From: an uncultured Litoreibacter sp. | Lineage (GTDB): Bacteria; Pseudomonadota; Alphaproteobacteria; Rhodobacterales; Rhodobacteraceae | Assembly (NCBI GenBank): GCA_947501685.1 | Contig: CANMWQ010000002.1 | Location: 496,001-560,000 of the forward strand | Reading direction: 5' to 3' | DNA length: 64,000 nt | Part shown: positions 38,361 to 46,209 of the stretch, piece after piece | How positions within the stretch are numbered: position 1 is the stretch's first letter | Layout: the number at the start of each line of letters is the position of its first letter | Position numbers and translations under genes: made by a program | Notes under the pieces: model-generated | Databases searched by the model: none | Told to the model about the DNA's origin: nothing | Seen by the model: only the letters and a program-made list of their open reading frames with translations

Positions 38361-38506
38361 TGGTTTCATCTTGGTAAAAATATGCCCGCCGGAGGCGACC
38401 TCAACGCCGACAAGTTGAGCTACCTTGGCTTCGACGCGGAACCAGACAGTGCACCGCCGCACCTGCAACAACCGTCGCATGCATATTTATGCCAAGATGA
38501 AACCAA
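38361..38506. repeat. Inverted repeat pair of a family of intergenic repeats
   Basis: A 25-nt arm at 38361-38385 (beginning TGGTTTCATCTTGG) matches the reverse complement of 38482-38506 at 23 of 25 positions, with 96 nt between the arms. The left arm runs into CCCGCCGGAGGCGACC (38386-38401). A related AAATAT-CCCCGCCGGAGGC segment occurs at 56752-56772, so this is a dispersed element and not just a terminator. It occupies the gap between two convergent genes. The remaining sequence to 38567 holds no gene. Confidence 0.65.
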
Positions 38507-38567
38507 CAGGGGGGCGCGTTAACCTTAATGCCAGTTTAAGGAAACGCCGGCTTAGGGACTGCGGAGG

Positions 38568-39185
38568 CTAGAATTCCACGCCAATCTGCGCCTTGATCCC
38601 CGAGCGGAACGGGTGTTTGACCAGCTCCATTTCCGTGACCAGATCGGCCAATTCGATCAACTCGTCTTTCGCATTGCGCCCGGTCATCACCACATGGGTC
38701 ATCTCGGGCTTTTCATCGCGCAGGAAGGCGACGACCTCGTTCACGTCAATATAGTCGTAACGCAGCGCGATATTGATCTCGTCCAGCAGCACCATCGTGT
38801 TGGCCGGGTCGCGGATCAGCTCTTTGGCTTTCTCCCATGCCGCGGCGGCCATTTCCATGTCGCGCGACTTGTCCTGCGTTTCCCAAGTGAAGCCTTCGCC
38901 CATCGTGTGGAACGCGCAGATGTCGGTGAACTTGCCCAAGATCAGGTCCCGTTCCCCTGTCGACATGCCGCCTTTGATGAACTGCACCACGGCGCATTGC
39001 ATGTCATGCGCGATGCAGCGGAAGATCATCCCGAAGGCGGCAGAGCTTTTGCCTTTGCCCTTGCCGGTATGCACGATCACCAAGCCTTTTTTGTCGGTCT
39101 TGGTCGCCATGATCTTGTCGCGGGCCGCTTTCTTTTTGGCCATCTTCATGGCGTGGCGGTCGAGATCTTCTGGGGTGTCGGACAT
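38568..39185 (-). CDS. cobO: Cob(I)yrinic acid a,c-diamide adenosyltransferase
   Basis: CobO/BtuR-type enzyme that adds the 5'-deoxyadenosyl group to cob(I)yrinate diamide. The 205-aa product has Walker A HTGKGKGKSSA (39-49) and the signatures QFIKGGMSTGERDL and LDEINIALRYDYI. I chose the ATG at 39185 because codons upstream to 39233 are not family-like. It lies on the same strand as cobN but is separated from it by a small lipoprotein gene on the other strand, so it needs its own promoter. ACACTTTGTTAA at 39244-39255 lies about 60 bp upstream. Confidence 0.95.
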   Translation of the reverse strand: MSDTPEDLDRHAMKMAKKKAARDKIMATKTDKKGLVIVHTGKGKGKSSAAFGMIFRCIAHDMQCAVVQFIKGGMSTGERDLILGKFTDICAFHTMGEGFTWETQDKSRDMEMAAAAWEKAKELIRDPANTMVLLDEINIALRYDYIDVNEVVAFLRDEKPEMTHVVMTGRNAKDELIELADLVTEMELVKHPFRSGIKAQIGVEF

Positions 39186-39300
39186 GGGCGGTCTCCTTGC
39201 TTGGACAAATCGTGGGGGAGGGGCGCAAAACATGCAAGCGGTAACACTTTGTTAAAGATTGTGACCTAGCACTTAACTGTCGCCCCGAAGACAGGCTCTT

Positions 39301-39591
39301 ATGAAACCACTCCCAATTCTAACGGCACTCACTCTGGCAGGTTGTAATGCGCCGGGGGTCGATTTTTGGGGCGGCACGACATCCAGGCAGGCAGCAGGCG
39401 GTCACAGTTTCTCGGTTACCTTTGTCGCCGACCGGGCCGAGGCCTACCGCACCAGCCCCGCCCGCCGCTTGTCGCGCGCGCAGGTGTTTGAAAGCGCAGC
39501 GCGCGCGATGGAGCAGGCCAGCGGCTGCACCGTGCCGCGCGACACATTGATCGGCGATGTGGCCCGCATCGAGGCGGAGTTGATCTGCTAG
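39301..39591 (+). CDS. Small putative lipoprotein, 96 aa
   Basis: The N-terminus MKPLPILTALTLAGC has a lipobox (LAGC, lipidated Cys15), so the product should be an outer- or inner-membrane lipoprotein. The mature part is ~80 residues (SFSVTFVADRAEAYRTSPARR... ASGCTVPRDTLIGDVARIEAELIC) and keeps two further cysteines that could form a disulfide. No family recognised. It lies between cobO and cobN on the opposite strand and overlaps the cobN end by 4 bp; I see no functional link to cobalamin. Confidence 0.65.
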   Translation: MKPLPILTALTLAGCNAPGVDFWGGTTSRQAAGGHSFSVTFVADRAEAYRTSPARRLSRAQVFESAARAMEQASGCTVPRDTLIGDVARIEAELIC

Positions 39592-42500
39592 CCGCATAGC
39601 CGGTCCAGCAGCGCCCGTGCGGAGTTCGATTTGGGCACCCACAACCCACGCTCAATCGCCTCGTTCAGCCGCTGCGCCATTTCGCGCAACGCGGGCGCAT
39701 TGTGTTCAGCGATGAAGTCGCGGGTGTCGTCATCCTCAAGAAACGCCTGATGGACCAGATCGAAGTGATGGCCCCGCACCGCGCCCGTCGTGGCGGCAAA
39801 GGCGAAGAGGTAATCGAGCGTGGCGGCCATCTCGAACGCGCCTTTGTAGCCATGACGCTTGACCCCTTCGATCCATTTTGGATTGACCACGCGGGAGCGC
39901 ACAACCCGCCCGATCTCGTCTTCCAAACTGCGAATAACGGGGCGCTCCGGGCGGGAATGGTCGTTGTGATAGATGGGCCGCTCGCGGCCCTGCAAAGTTG
40001 AGACCGCTGCCGCCGCGCCGCCCTCGAACTGGTAGTAGTCATCCGAATCGAGCAGGTCATGCTCGCGGTTATCCTGGTTCTGGACCACGGCCTCGACCTC
40101 GCTGAGGCGGGCGGTCAGCGCGGGCTTGTCCTGCAGCCCCTCGCCGTCTTTGCCGTAGGCGTAGCTGCCCCATTCTATATAGGCCTGCGCGAGGTCGGCC
40201 TTGTCGGCCCAGAGCCGCTCGTCGATCATCGCTTGCAGACCCGCGCCATAGGCACCGGGTTTGGACCCGAAGACGCGCGAGGGGTTTTCGCCTGCTTTGC
40301 GACGCTCTGCCGCCGGGTTCAGGTCAGCGGGTTCATCCAGCGCCTGAATGGCCCGCGCGGCAGAATCCACTAACGCGATTTGCTGTGGGAAGGCGTCGCG
40401 GAAAAAACCCGAGACCCGCAGGGTGACGTCCACCCGCGGGCGGCCAAGAACGCTTTGGGGCAGAATTTCAAACCCGGTGACGCGGCGATTGGCGCTGTCC
40501 CATTTGGGCTTGCAGCCCATCAGCGCTAGACATTGTGCGATGTCATCGCCTCCGGTGCGCATATTGGCGGTGCCCCAAGCGGTCAGGAGCAGCGCGCGAG
40601 GCCAGTCGCCGTGATCTTGCAGGTGCTTCTCAATGAGCAGGTTCGCGGACTTCCAGCCCAAGGCCCAGGCTGTGGGCGTGGGCACCGCCCGGCTGTCCAC
40701 GGAGAAGAAGTTGCGCCCTGTGGGAAGCACATCCAAGCGCCCCCGCGTGGGCGCGCCGGACGGTGCCGGGGCGACGAAATGCCCCCTGAGGGCGGTGAGG
40801 AGCCCCGCCCCTTCTGCAGGGCCACAGGCATCCACTGTCGGGCGGATATGTGATGCGATCTCAGACAGGATATCGGTTGACGCTCGGCCTAGGCCATCGC
40901 CCCACCCGCCATCCCGCACGAGCCTGATGGCAAGCAATTCGATACGTTCAAGCGTATCGCCATGGCTGCGCCACGCGTCTTCACTGACCTGCGCAAGCAC
41001 CTCGGGGCGCGGGTCCGTCCAGGGCGCGGCTATGTCGCAATCGAGCGGGTCGAACCCCAGCTCAAGATCGTCGGAGATCGCGCGAATGAGCGAGGCGTTC
41101 ACCCCTTTGCCATCGCCACGCGGCACCCGCGTCAAGGCGATGACCAGATCGCGGGCCAAACTCCCCTCGGGGGAGCTGCCAAAGACATGCAGCCCATCGC
41201 GGATTTGCGCCTCTTTCAACTCACACAGATAGGCGTCAAGCTTGGCCAGATCGCCATCCTCATCATCCCCCTTCATGCCCACATCCGCATCGAGGCCGGT
41301 AGCTTGGGTGAGGCTCAAAATCTCCTTGCGCAGATGGGTGATGCGGCGCGGGTCAATGCCTGCGGCCTCGTAATATTCATCGACCAAACCCTCCAGATCG
41401 CGCAAAGGCCCGTAGGTTTCGGCCCGCGTCAGGGGCGGGGTCAAATGGTCGATGATCACCGCCTGCGCGCGGCGTTTGGCCTGCGTGCCCTCGCCGGGGT
41501 CGTTGACGATGAACGGATAGACATGCGGCATCGGTCCGAGCACCGCTTCGGGTAGGCACTCCTCCGACAGCGCGGTGGCCTTGCCGGGCAGCCATTCGAG
41601 GTTGCCGTGTTTGCCCATATGCACAATGGCATGCGCGCCCCATTCGGCACGGAGCCAGAAATAGAAGGCCAGGTAATTATGCGGCGGGACGAGGTCGGGG
41701 GAATGATAGGTCTCCGTCGGGTCAATATTGTAGCCGCGGGCAGGTTGCAGGCCAATGACGGCGTTGCCAAACCGGTGGATCGACAGTTTGAATCCCGTTG
41801 CGACACCCTCCGGGGGGGATATTTCTGAACGCAGAAAAAATGGATCGTCTTCCGGTTGCCCCCAGCGGTCTTCGATGCGTTGGCGAAGGGCGTAGGGCAG
41901 CTTGGCGTATTCGGCAATGTAGGCGTCCAATGGCAGGACCTCTCCGCCCGCCGTCTCGGCGCGGTCGGTCAGCCAGTTGGTGGGACCCGCCATGATCTGG
42001 TCCATCAGGGCTTTGGAGGTTTCGGGCGGCGCGGTGTCGTAGCCTGCCTCTTGCATCAGGCGCAGCGCCTGCACCGTCGAGGCGGGTGTGTCCAGCCCAA
42101 CGCCATTGGCCAGCCGTCCGTCCTTGTTAGGGTAGTTGGCGAGGATCAGGGCAACCTTGCGCTTTTCAGGTTTGGTCCGGCGCAGCTTGGCCCAGTTTGC
42201 CACCAGCCGGGCCACGAAGCTGATCCGGTCGCCCCGCGCGCGGTAGGTGGCGATGGGGCATTCCGTGGCCTCGTCGAAAAACGCCTCGCCTTTGAAGCTA
42301 ATCGCACGCGTCAGGATGCGGCCGTCCACTTCCGGCAGGGCCACGTTCATCGCAATGTCACGCGCGCTGAGGCCGGATTGGCCTTCCTCCCATGCGGCCT
42401 CAGAACTGGCGGCAAATACCACCTGAAACACGGGCGAGTGGTTGGCCGAGGCGTGGACCAGCGGGTTCATCGTGGCCGGGTCCCCATCATGCGGAGAGCC

Positions 42501-43307
42501 GACGGCGAAGGAGGTGGCGTTCAGGATCACCTCCGGCGGGGCCTGTTCGAACAGGGTTTGCAACGTGGCCTGGCTGACCGGGTCTTTGAGGGAAGCCACG
42601 AAGATCGGCAGCGGGTTCAGCCCCTCGCGCAGCAGGGATTTGACCATCCGGTTGATCGGCGCAAGCCCCGCACCCTGCACCAGCGCGCGGTAGAAGATCA
42701 GCGGCACGATCGGCGCGCCTTCGGTCCATGCGGCCTGCGCGGTGGCCAGATCGCTGACGCCCGCACCGGGCCAATACACACCCGCGCGCAGCAATGGCGT
42801 GGCGGCTTGCGGCTTCTCTCCGCCATCCAGCATGGCCCGCGCGTAGCTCAGAAAATTCGCCGCATTCGCGGGCCCGCCTTCGACCATATAGGCCCAGAGC
42901 GCGTCATAGTCTTCGGAGCTCACCGTGCTCAACCCGCGCAGCTCCGCGTCGGGTTTGTCGTCGCCGGGCAGCGCCGCGAAGGGCACGCCCGCGTCATGCA
43001 GATGGGCGGCATATTGCTCCAGCCCGTATTTCCAGTAGCCCGACCCGCCAAGGCAACGCGCGATGACCAGTTTGGACTTGGTGGCGCAGGCCTCGATATG
43101 CAGATCGACCGACATCGGGTGCTGCAAATGGGTGAGGTTGGCAAGCCGCAGGGCGGGGGCGTTTTCCATCTCCGCGCGGGCCTGCGACAGGGCGGCAAGC
43201 TCCGTATCAGCGGCGGAGATAAACACCACATCGGCAGGCGTCTGACCCAGATCAACGGGCTCGGTGCCGTCGTCGATGCTTCCAGGGGTTGCGGCGAGAA
43301 TGTGCAT
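39588..43307 (-). CDS. cobN: Cobaltochelatase large subunit CobN
   Basis: Largest subunit of the ATP-dependent aerobic cobaltochelatase CobNST, which inserts cobalt into hydrogenobyrinic acid a,c-diamide. The 1,239-aa length is normal. Signatures seen are WLRAEWGAHAIVHMGKHGNLEWLPGK (metal/substrate His region), TALRGHFVAPAPSGAPTRGRLDVLPTGRNFFSVDSRAVPT, and a C-terminal RVVNPKWIEGVKRHGYKGAFEMAATLDYLFAFAATTGAV. cobS and cobT are not in the window. It is the last gene of the riboswitch-controlled cbtB-cbtA-cobW-GNAT-cobN unit, so B12 should repress it. Confidence 0.97.
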   Translation of the reverse strand: MHILAATPGSIDDGTEPVDLGQTPADVVFISAADTELAALSQARAEMENAPALRLANLTHLQHPMSVDLHIEACATKSKLVIARCLGGSGYWKYGLEQYAAHLHDAGVPFAALPGDDKPDAELRGLSTVSSEDYDALWAYMVEGGPANAANFLSYARAMLDGGEKPQAATPLLRAGVYWPGAGVSDLATAQAAWTEGAPIVPLIFYRALVQGAGLAPINRMVKSLLREGLNPLPIFVASLKDPVSQATLQTLFEQAPPEVILNATSFAVGSPHDGDPATMNPLVHASANHSPVFQVVFAASSEAAWEEGQSGLSARDIAMNVALPEVDGRILTRAISFKGEAFFDEATECPIATYRARGDRISFVARLVANWAKLRRTKPEKRKVALILANYPNKDGRLANGVGLDTPASTVQALRLMQEAGYDTAPPETSKALMDQIMAGPTNWLTDRAETAGGEVLPLDAYIAEYAKLPYALRQRIEDRWGQPEDDPFFLRSEISPPEGVATGFKLSIHRFGNAVIGLQPARGYNIDPTETYHSPDLVPPHNYLAFYFWLRAEWGAHAIVHMGKHGNLEWLPGKATALSEECLPEAVLGPMPHVYPFIVNDPGEGTQAKRRAQAVIIDHLTPPLTRAETYGPLRDLEGLVDEYYEAAGIDPRRITHLRKEILSLTQATGLDADVGMKGDDEDGDLAKLDAYLCELKEAQIRDGLHVFGSSPEGSLARDLVIALTRVPRGDGKGVNASLIRAISDDLELGFDPLDCDIAAPWTDPRPEVLAQVSEDAWRSHGDTLERIELLAIRLVRDGGWGDGLGRASTDILSEIASHIRPTVDACGPAEGAGLLTALRGHFVAPAPSGAPTRGRLDVLPTGRNFFSVDSRAVPTPTAWALGWKSANLLIEKHLQDHGDWPRALLLTAWGTANMRTGGDDIAQCLALMGCKPKWDSANRRVTGFEILPQSVLGRPRVDVTLRVSGFFRDAFPQQIALVDSAARAIQALDEPADLNPAAERRKAGENPSRVFGSKPGAYGAGLQAMIDERLWADKADLAQAYIEWGSYAYGKDGEGLQDKPALTARLSEVEAVVQNQDNREHDLLDSDDYYQFEGGAAAAVSTLQGRERPIYHNDHSRPERPVIRSLEDEIGRVVRSRVVNPKWIEGVKRHGYKGAFEMAATLDYLFAFAATTGAVRGHHFDLVHQAFLEDDDTRDFIAEHNAPALREMAQRLNEAIERGLWVPKSNSARALLDRLCG

Positions 43308-43349
43308 TTAAGGAGGCCTCAGGGGATGAGTAAGTTTGCCAGAACGAAG

Positions 43350-43796
43350 CTAGAGCGGCTTTTCCATGAACAGGCTGGAGGGGCTTTCAGGGTAGTCGCC
43401 AAACGGGCCGCAATAGGTGAAGCCGTGCCGTTCATAAAGCCGGTGCGCGGCATGCAGCGTGTTGCCGGTTTCCAGCTTCAAACCTGAAAGGCCCAGGCCA
43501 CGCGCGTCCTGTTCGATCCTGTTGAGAATACCCGTGGCCACGCCTTGGCCGCGCCCGGCCTCGGCGGTGAACATGGATTTTACTTCGGCGTAGTCCCCCA
43601 TAACCTTGAACGCGCCGCAGCCCAGCGTGGTGTCGCCGTCGCGGGCCACAAAGAAATGCACCTCCGGCACGCACAGCGCGTCGATGGACAGGTAGTGGTT
43701 GTCCTCCGGCGGGAACAGGCTTTCCATCAACGCGTGGCTGGCCTGTAGCAAGGCCACAGATTGCGGGTCTTTCGGGTCGCCGCGTTCAATGATCAT
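43350..43796 (-). CDS. GNAT-family N-acetyltransferase inside the cobalamin operon
   Basis: A 148-aa single-domain GNAT protein. The acetyl-CoA-binding region is VKSMFTAEAGRGQGVATGILNRIEQDA (R/Q-x-x-G-x-G/A), and the end LYERHGFTYCGPFGDYPESPSSLFMEKPL matches the PanZ/YitI-like uncharacterised acetyltransferases. It overlaps the cobW stop by 4 bp (ATGA) and precedes cobN by 42 bp, so it belongs to the B12-riboswitch transcript. Its substrate is unknown; it may be a passenger gene. Confidence 0.85.
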   Translation of the reverse strand: MIIERGDPKDPQSVALLQASHALMESLFPPEDNHYLSIDALCVPEVHFFVARDGDTTLGCGAFKVMGDYAEVKSMFTAEAGRGQGVATGILNRIEQDARGLGLSGLKLETGNTLHAAHRLYERHGFTYCGPFGDYPESPSSLFMEKPL

Positions 43797-44869
43797 GCGC
43801 TCAGCGCGGCCTCAATCGCCGCATGGTCGAGACCCGCTTGGCCGATCACCACCAGCCTTGTATGGCGGGGCTCCTCCGCGCCAAAGGGGCGGTCGAAATA
43901 GGTGTCGATGCGCGGGCCAACCGCTTGCAGGGTCAGGCGCATCGGCTTACCCGTCACGGCCGCGAACCCTTTGAGGCGCAGGATGTCATGGGCGCGGATC
44001 ACCTCCGCCACCTGTTCTGCAAAGGCCTTTGGGTCAGCGATCTCCGGCCGGGTGACGACGAAGCTTTCAAACGCGTCATGGTCGTGGTCATGATGGTGGT
44101 CGTCGTGATGATCGTCGTGGCGATGGTCGTCATCATCATGGTGGTGGTGATGCAGCTCGTGGCGGGCATCGAGATCCCCCTCCGCGCCGATGCCTTGCCC
44201 CAGCAGCACGTCCACCGGCAGCTTGCCCATGGAGGTCTTCACAACCTGCACGCTGTCGCGGCTTTCCGATTTCAAAGAGCGGACCAAAGCCGCGCTTTCA
44301 TCCTCGCTCAGCAGGTCGGATTTGTTGACCACGATCATGTCGGCGCAGGCCACCTGGTCTTCAAACAGCTCCGACAGCGGCGTCTCGTGATCGAGGTTTT
44401 CATCCAGCTTGCGCTGCGCGTCCACGGCGGCGACGTTATGGGCGAACCGCCCCTCGGAAACCGCCTTGCCGTCCACCACGGTGACCACGCCGTCCACCGT
44501 GACTTGTGTCGAAATCTCCGGCCAGTTGAAGGCGCGCACCAAGGGTTGCGGCAGGGCCAGACCGGAGGTCTCGATCACGATGTGATCCGGCTTGTGCTCT
44601 CGGGCCAACAGCTTTTCCATTGTCGGCACGAAATCATCCGCCACGGTGCAGCAGATGCAGCCGTTGGACAGCTCCATGATATCATCCTCGGTGCAGGTCT
44701 CGTCGCCGCAGCCTTTCAGGATGTCGCCGTCGACGCCCAAATCGCCAAACTCGTTGATAATAAGCGCGATGCGCTTGCCATTCGCGTTTTGCAGCATGTG
44801 GCGGATCAGGGTGGTTTTGCCGGCCCCAAGAAAGCCGGTGACGACGGTGGCGGGGATCTTTGCGGGCAT
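43793..44869 (-). CDS. cobW: CobW-type GTPase / metallochaperone
   Basis: COG0523 G3E GTPase of 358 residues. Walker A GFLGAGKTT lies at 12-20, the metal-binding CxCC motif at Cys71/73/74 (SNGCICCTV), the base-recognition NKSD motif at 182-185, and a very His/Asp-rich loop at 237-265. CobW proteins deliver metal, probably Co(II), for cobalt insertion by CobNST. It abuts cbtA with no gap, sits upstream of cobN and is under the riboswitch, all of which fit cobalt delivery. Confidence 0.95.
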   Translation of the reverse strand: MPAKIPATVVTGFLGAGKTTLIRHMLQNANGKRIALIINEFGDLGVDGDILKGCGDETCTEDDIMELSNGCICCTVADDFVPTMEKLLAREHKPDHIVIETSGLALPQPLVRAFNWPEISTQVTVDGVVTVVDGKAVSEGRFAHNVAAVDAQRKLDENLDHETPLSELFEDQVACADMIVVNKSDLLSEDESAALVRSLKSESRDSVQVVKTSMGKLPVDVLLGQGIGAEGDLDARHELHHHHHDDDDHRHDDHHDDHHHDHDHDAFESFVVTRPEIADPKAFAEQVAEVIRAHDILRLKGFAAVTGKPMRLTLQAVGPRIDTYFDRPFGAEEPRHTRLVVIGQAGLDHAAIEAALSA

Positions 44870-45556
44870 TTAAGCCTCCTCTGAGCGGGTCCAGACCATT
44901 GCGGCAAACAGCCCCAACAGGACCCATGAAACTAGGGCGACGCCTATCACGCGGGCGACAAATTCGGAGGCCAGTTCGGACGGAGCCACCCCGAAATAGG
45001 CATCAAGATGCGGCGCGCCGATCAGATGCGGCACCGCCATCAGGACAACGCCAGCCAAAGCCACAAAACCTGTCGGTCCAAACGCAATGGCAGCGATCCC
45101 GATCAGGGTGCAGGCAACGGTGGCAAGATACCAAACCTGTCGCGGCCCGACCTCGGCCCCGATGGCGCCGGGCAGTTCGGGAGGCATGCCAATGGCAGGC
45201 GCGATGACCACGGCGATGGCACCGCACAGCCCCCAGACGATCCCGCGCCGCGGCGTGATCTCATACCCTGCGCGGGCGGCCAGCGCGAAGCCTGCGACCA
45301 TGAAGAAGGCGTAAGCGGTAAAGGTCACGGCGCTAAAGCCGATGGTGTAGATGTGGCGCAGTGGCTCTTCCCAGACCGACGGCGCGCCGCGGTCAGATTG
45401 CGTGGAGCCGTCGATTGCGAAATGCACCCGCGCGCCGGATTCGTACAGCTCGGCCTCCATGATCAAAGGGACCACCAGCCATAGCTGCAAAAAGGCCGCA
45501 AGCACGCCTGCGGACACCCCAGCGAAAACCGCTGAGGTCAGAATTTGTTTTAACAT
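44870..45556 (-). CDS. cbtA: Cobalt transporter subunit CbtA (membrane)
   Basis: Predicted cobalt permease of 228 residues with five to six membrane helices. It has the family start MLKQILTSAVFAGVSAGVLAAFLQLWLVVPLI and the segment GFSAVTFTAYAFFMVAGFALAA. CbtAB systems are defined by co-occurrence with B12 riboswitches and lack an ATPase. The start at 45556 lies 4 nt after the cbtB stop. It ends one base before cobW. Confidence 0.9.
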   Translation of the reverse strand: MLKQILTSAVFAGVSAGVLAAFLQLWLVVPLIMEAELYESGARVHFAIDGSTQSDRGAPSVWEEPLRHIYTIGFSAVTFTAYAFFMVAGFALAARAGYEITPRRGIVWGLCGAIAVVIAPAIGMPPELPGAIGAEVGPRQVWYLATVACTLIGIAAIAFGPTGFVALAGVVLMAVPHLIGAPHLDAYFGVAPSELASEFVARVIGVALVSWVLLGLFAAMVWTRSEEA

Positions 45557-45560
45557 CTGC

Positions 45561-45749
45561 TTAGTGGCAGGGGAAGGACATGGCGTGGCGCATGTCGTGG
45601 GCGGTGTCATGCAGGACGGAGGCCTGCGCAAAACCTGCGGCAAACAGCAGCGTCAGGCCCAAAAGGACCGCGCCGGCAATGCCCATCATATCCGCGTCGA
45701 TGCGGGTTTTGGATTGAGTCTGTGCAATCGCTTGTGCGTTCTTGGTCAT
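45561..45749 (-). CDS. cbtB: Cobalt transporter subunit CbtB (single-helix, His-rich end)
   Basis: A 62-aa protein with one transmembrane helix (GIAGAVLLGLTLLFAAGF) and a metal-ligand-rich C-terminus (VLHDTAHDMRHAMSFPCH), the hallmark of CbtB. Two in-frame ATGs are possible. GGAG at 45761-45758 leaves 1 nt before the ATG at 45755 but about 8 nt before the one at 45749, so the latter is preferred. It is the first gene after the cobalamin riboswitch. Confidence 0.9.
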   Translation of the reverse strand: MTKNAQAIAQTQSKTRIDADMMGIAGAVLLGLTLLFAAGFAQASVLHDTAHDMRHAMSFPCH

Positions 45750-45794
45750 CGTCATTCTCCTATCACCGTCACCCCGACGGCGCGTGGGTTTCAA

Positions 45795-45960
45795 AGCGCA
45801 AGGCTGGTCTCCTGGCTCGCGGGTCGATGTGCTGTGTCGGCCTTCCCGGTTTCCCAGTGGCATCGTTCGACAGGCACTCACCGCTTACAGTCGCGGGGGC
45901 GGCTCCGGCATTGCGTCCCTGATTGGGTCACGCGCACCGTATTCCCATTTTTCCCCGCTA
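45795..45960 (-). promoter_or_regulatory. Cobalamin (AdoCbl) riboswitch upstream of cbtB
   Basis: All core elements appear in order on the minus strand: GGGAATACGGTG (45946-45935), CCGCCCCCGCGACTGTAAGCGG (around 45902-45881), the GCCACTGG box (45861-45854), GGGAAGGCC (45847-45839), and the B12 box GAGCCAGGAGACCAGCC (45818-45802). This is the RF00174 type. The expression platform (45750-45801) has a short CCGTC/GACGG hairpin next to the cbtB ribosome site, so translational control is likely. Cobalamin binding should repress cbtB-cbtA-cobW-GNAT-cobN. Confidence 0.96.
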
Positions 45961-46098
45961 CGCTTTGCGCTCACGGGGAACCATGCTTAATGACCATGCG
46001 CGCGAATGCCCCTGTCGGTCAAGGTCGATTCCGACCAGCAGACGCTGGGAAACGTCACCGCTGCATCGCGCCGAAACCCGCAACTGTCCGCAACATCC

Positions 46099-46107
46099 TG
46101 TGGATAA
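46099..46107 (-). promoter_or_regulatory. Perfect DnaA box in the cbtB-smc intergenic region
   Basis: TTATCCACA on the minus strand matches the consensus DnaA box exactly. It lies in the ~250 bp between the riboswitch and smc, which otherwise holds the divergent promoters. A GGTCG-att-CCGACC hairpin (46023-46036) and a CCGCAACTGT resemblance to riboswitch sequence are also here, but no complete second riboswitch. Only one box is present; a regulatory role for smc expression is possible, an origin is not indicated. Confidence 0.4.
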
Positions 46108-46209
46108 TCCGCCCATTTCATCCGCATCTGGTGGGCCGCTCTTGACTCAATGGGGTGCGGTCCAAACAATCAGCGCTTCGCAGCCCCCGATTCCGTGGAC
46201 CCATCGCCC

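Noticed and set aside
38525-38539. TTAA-N7-TTAA resembling a CtrA site
   Set aside because: It lies between two convergent gene ends, so there is no promoter for it to control, and the motif is short enough to occur by chance.
41856-43487. 543-codon open frame antisense to cobN
   Set aside because: cobN is an unmistakable full-length gene on the other strand; long antisense frames are expected in GC-rich DNA. The same applies to the frames antisense to smc (46147-48195) and to cobH/cobL (56397-58445).
44030-44160. Tandem short repeats resembling a satellite
   Set aside because: They are the codons of the His/Asp-rich loop of CobW, not a non-coding repeat.
46041-46095. Plus-strand sequence GGGAA...CCCGCAACTGT resembling part of a cobalamin riboswitch before smc
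   Set aside because: The later core elements (GCCACTG box, GGGAAGGC and B12 box) are missing, so it is not a complete aptamer.
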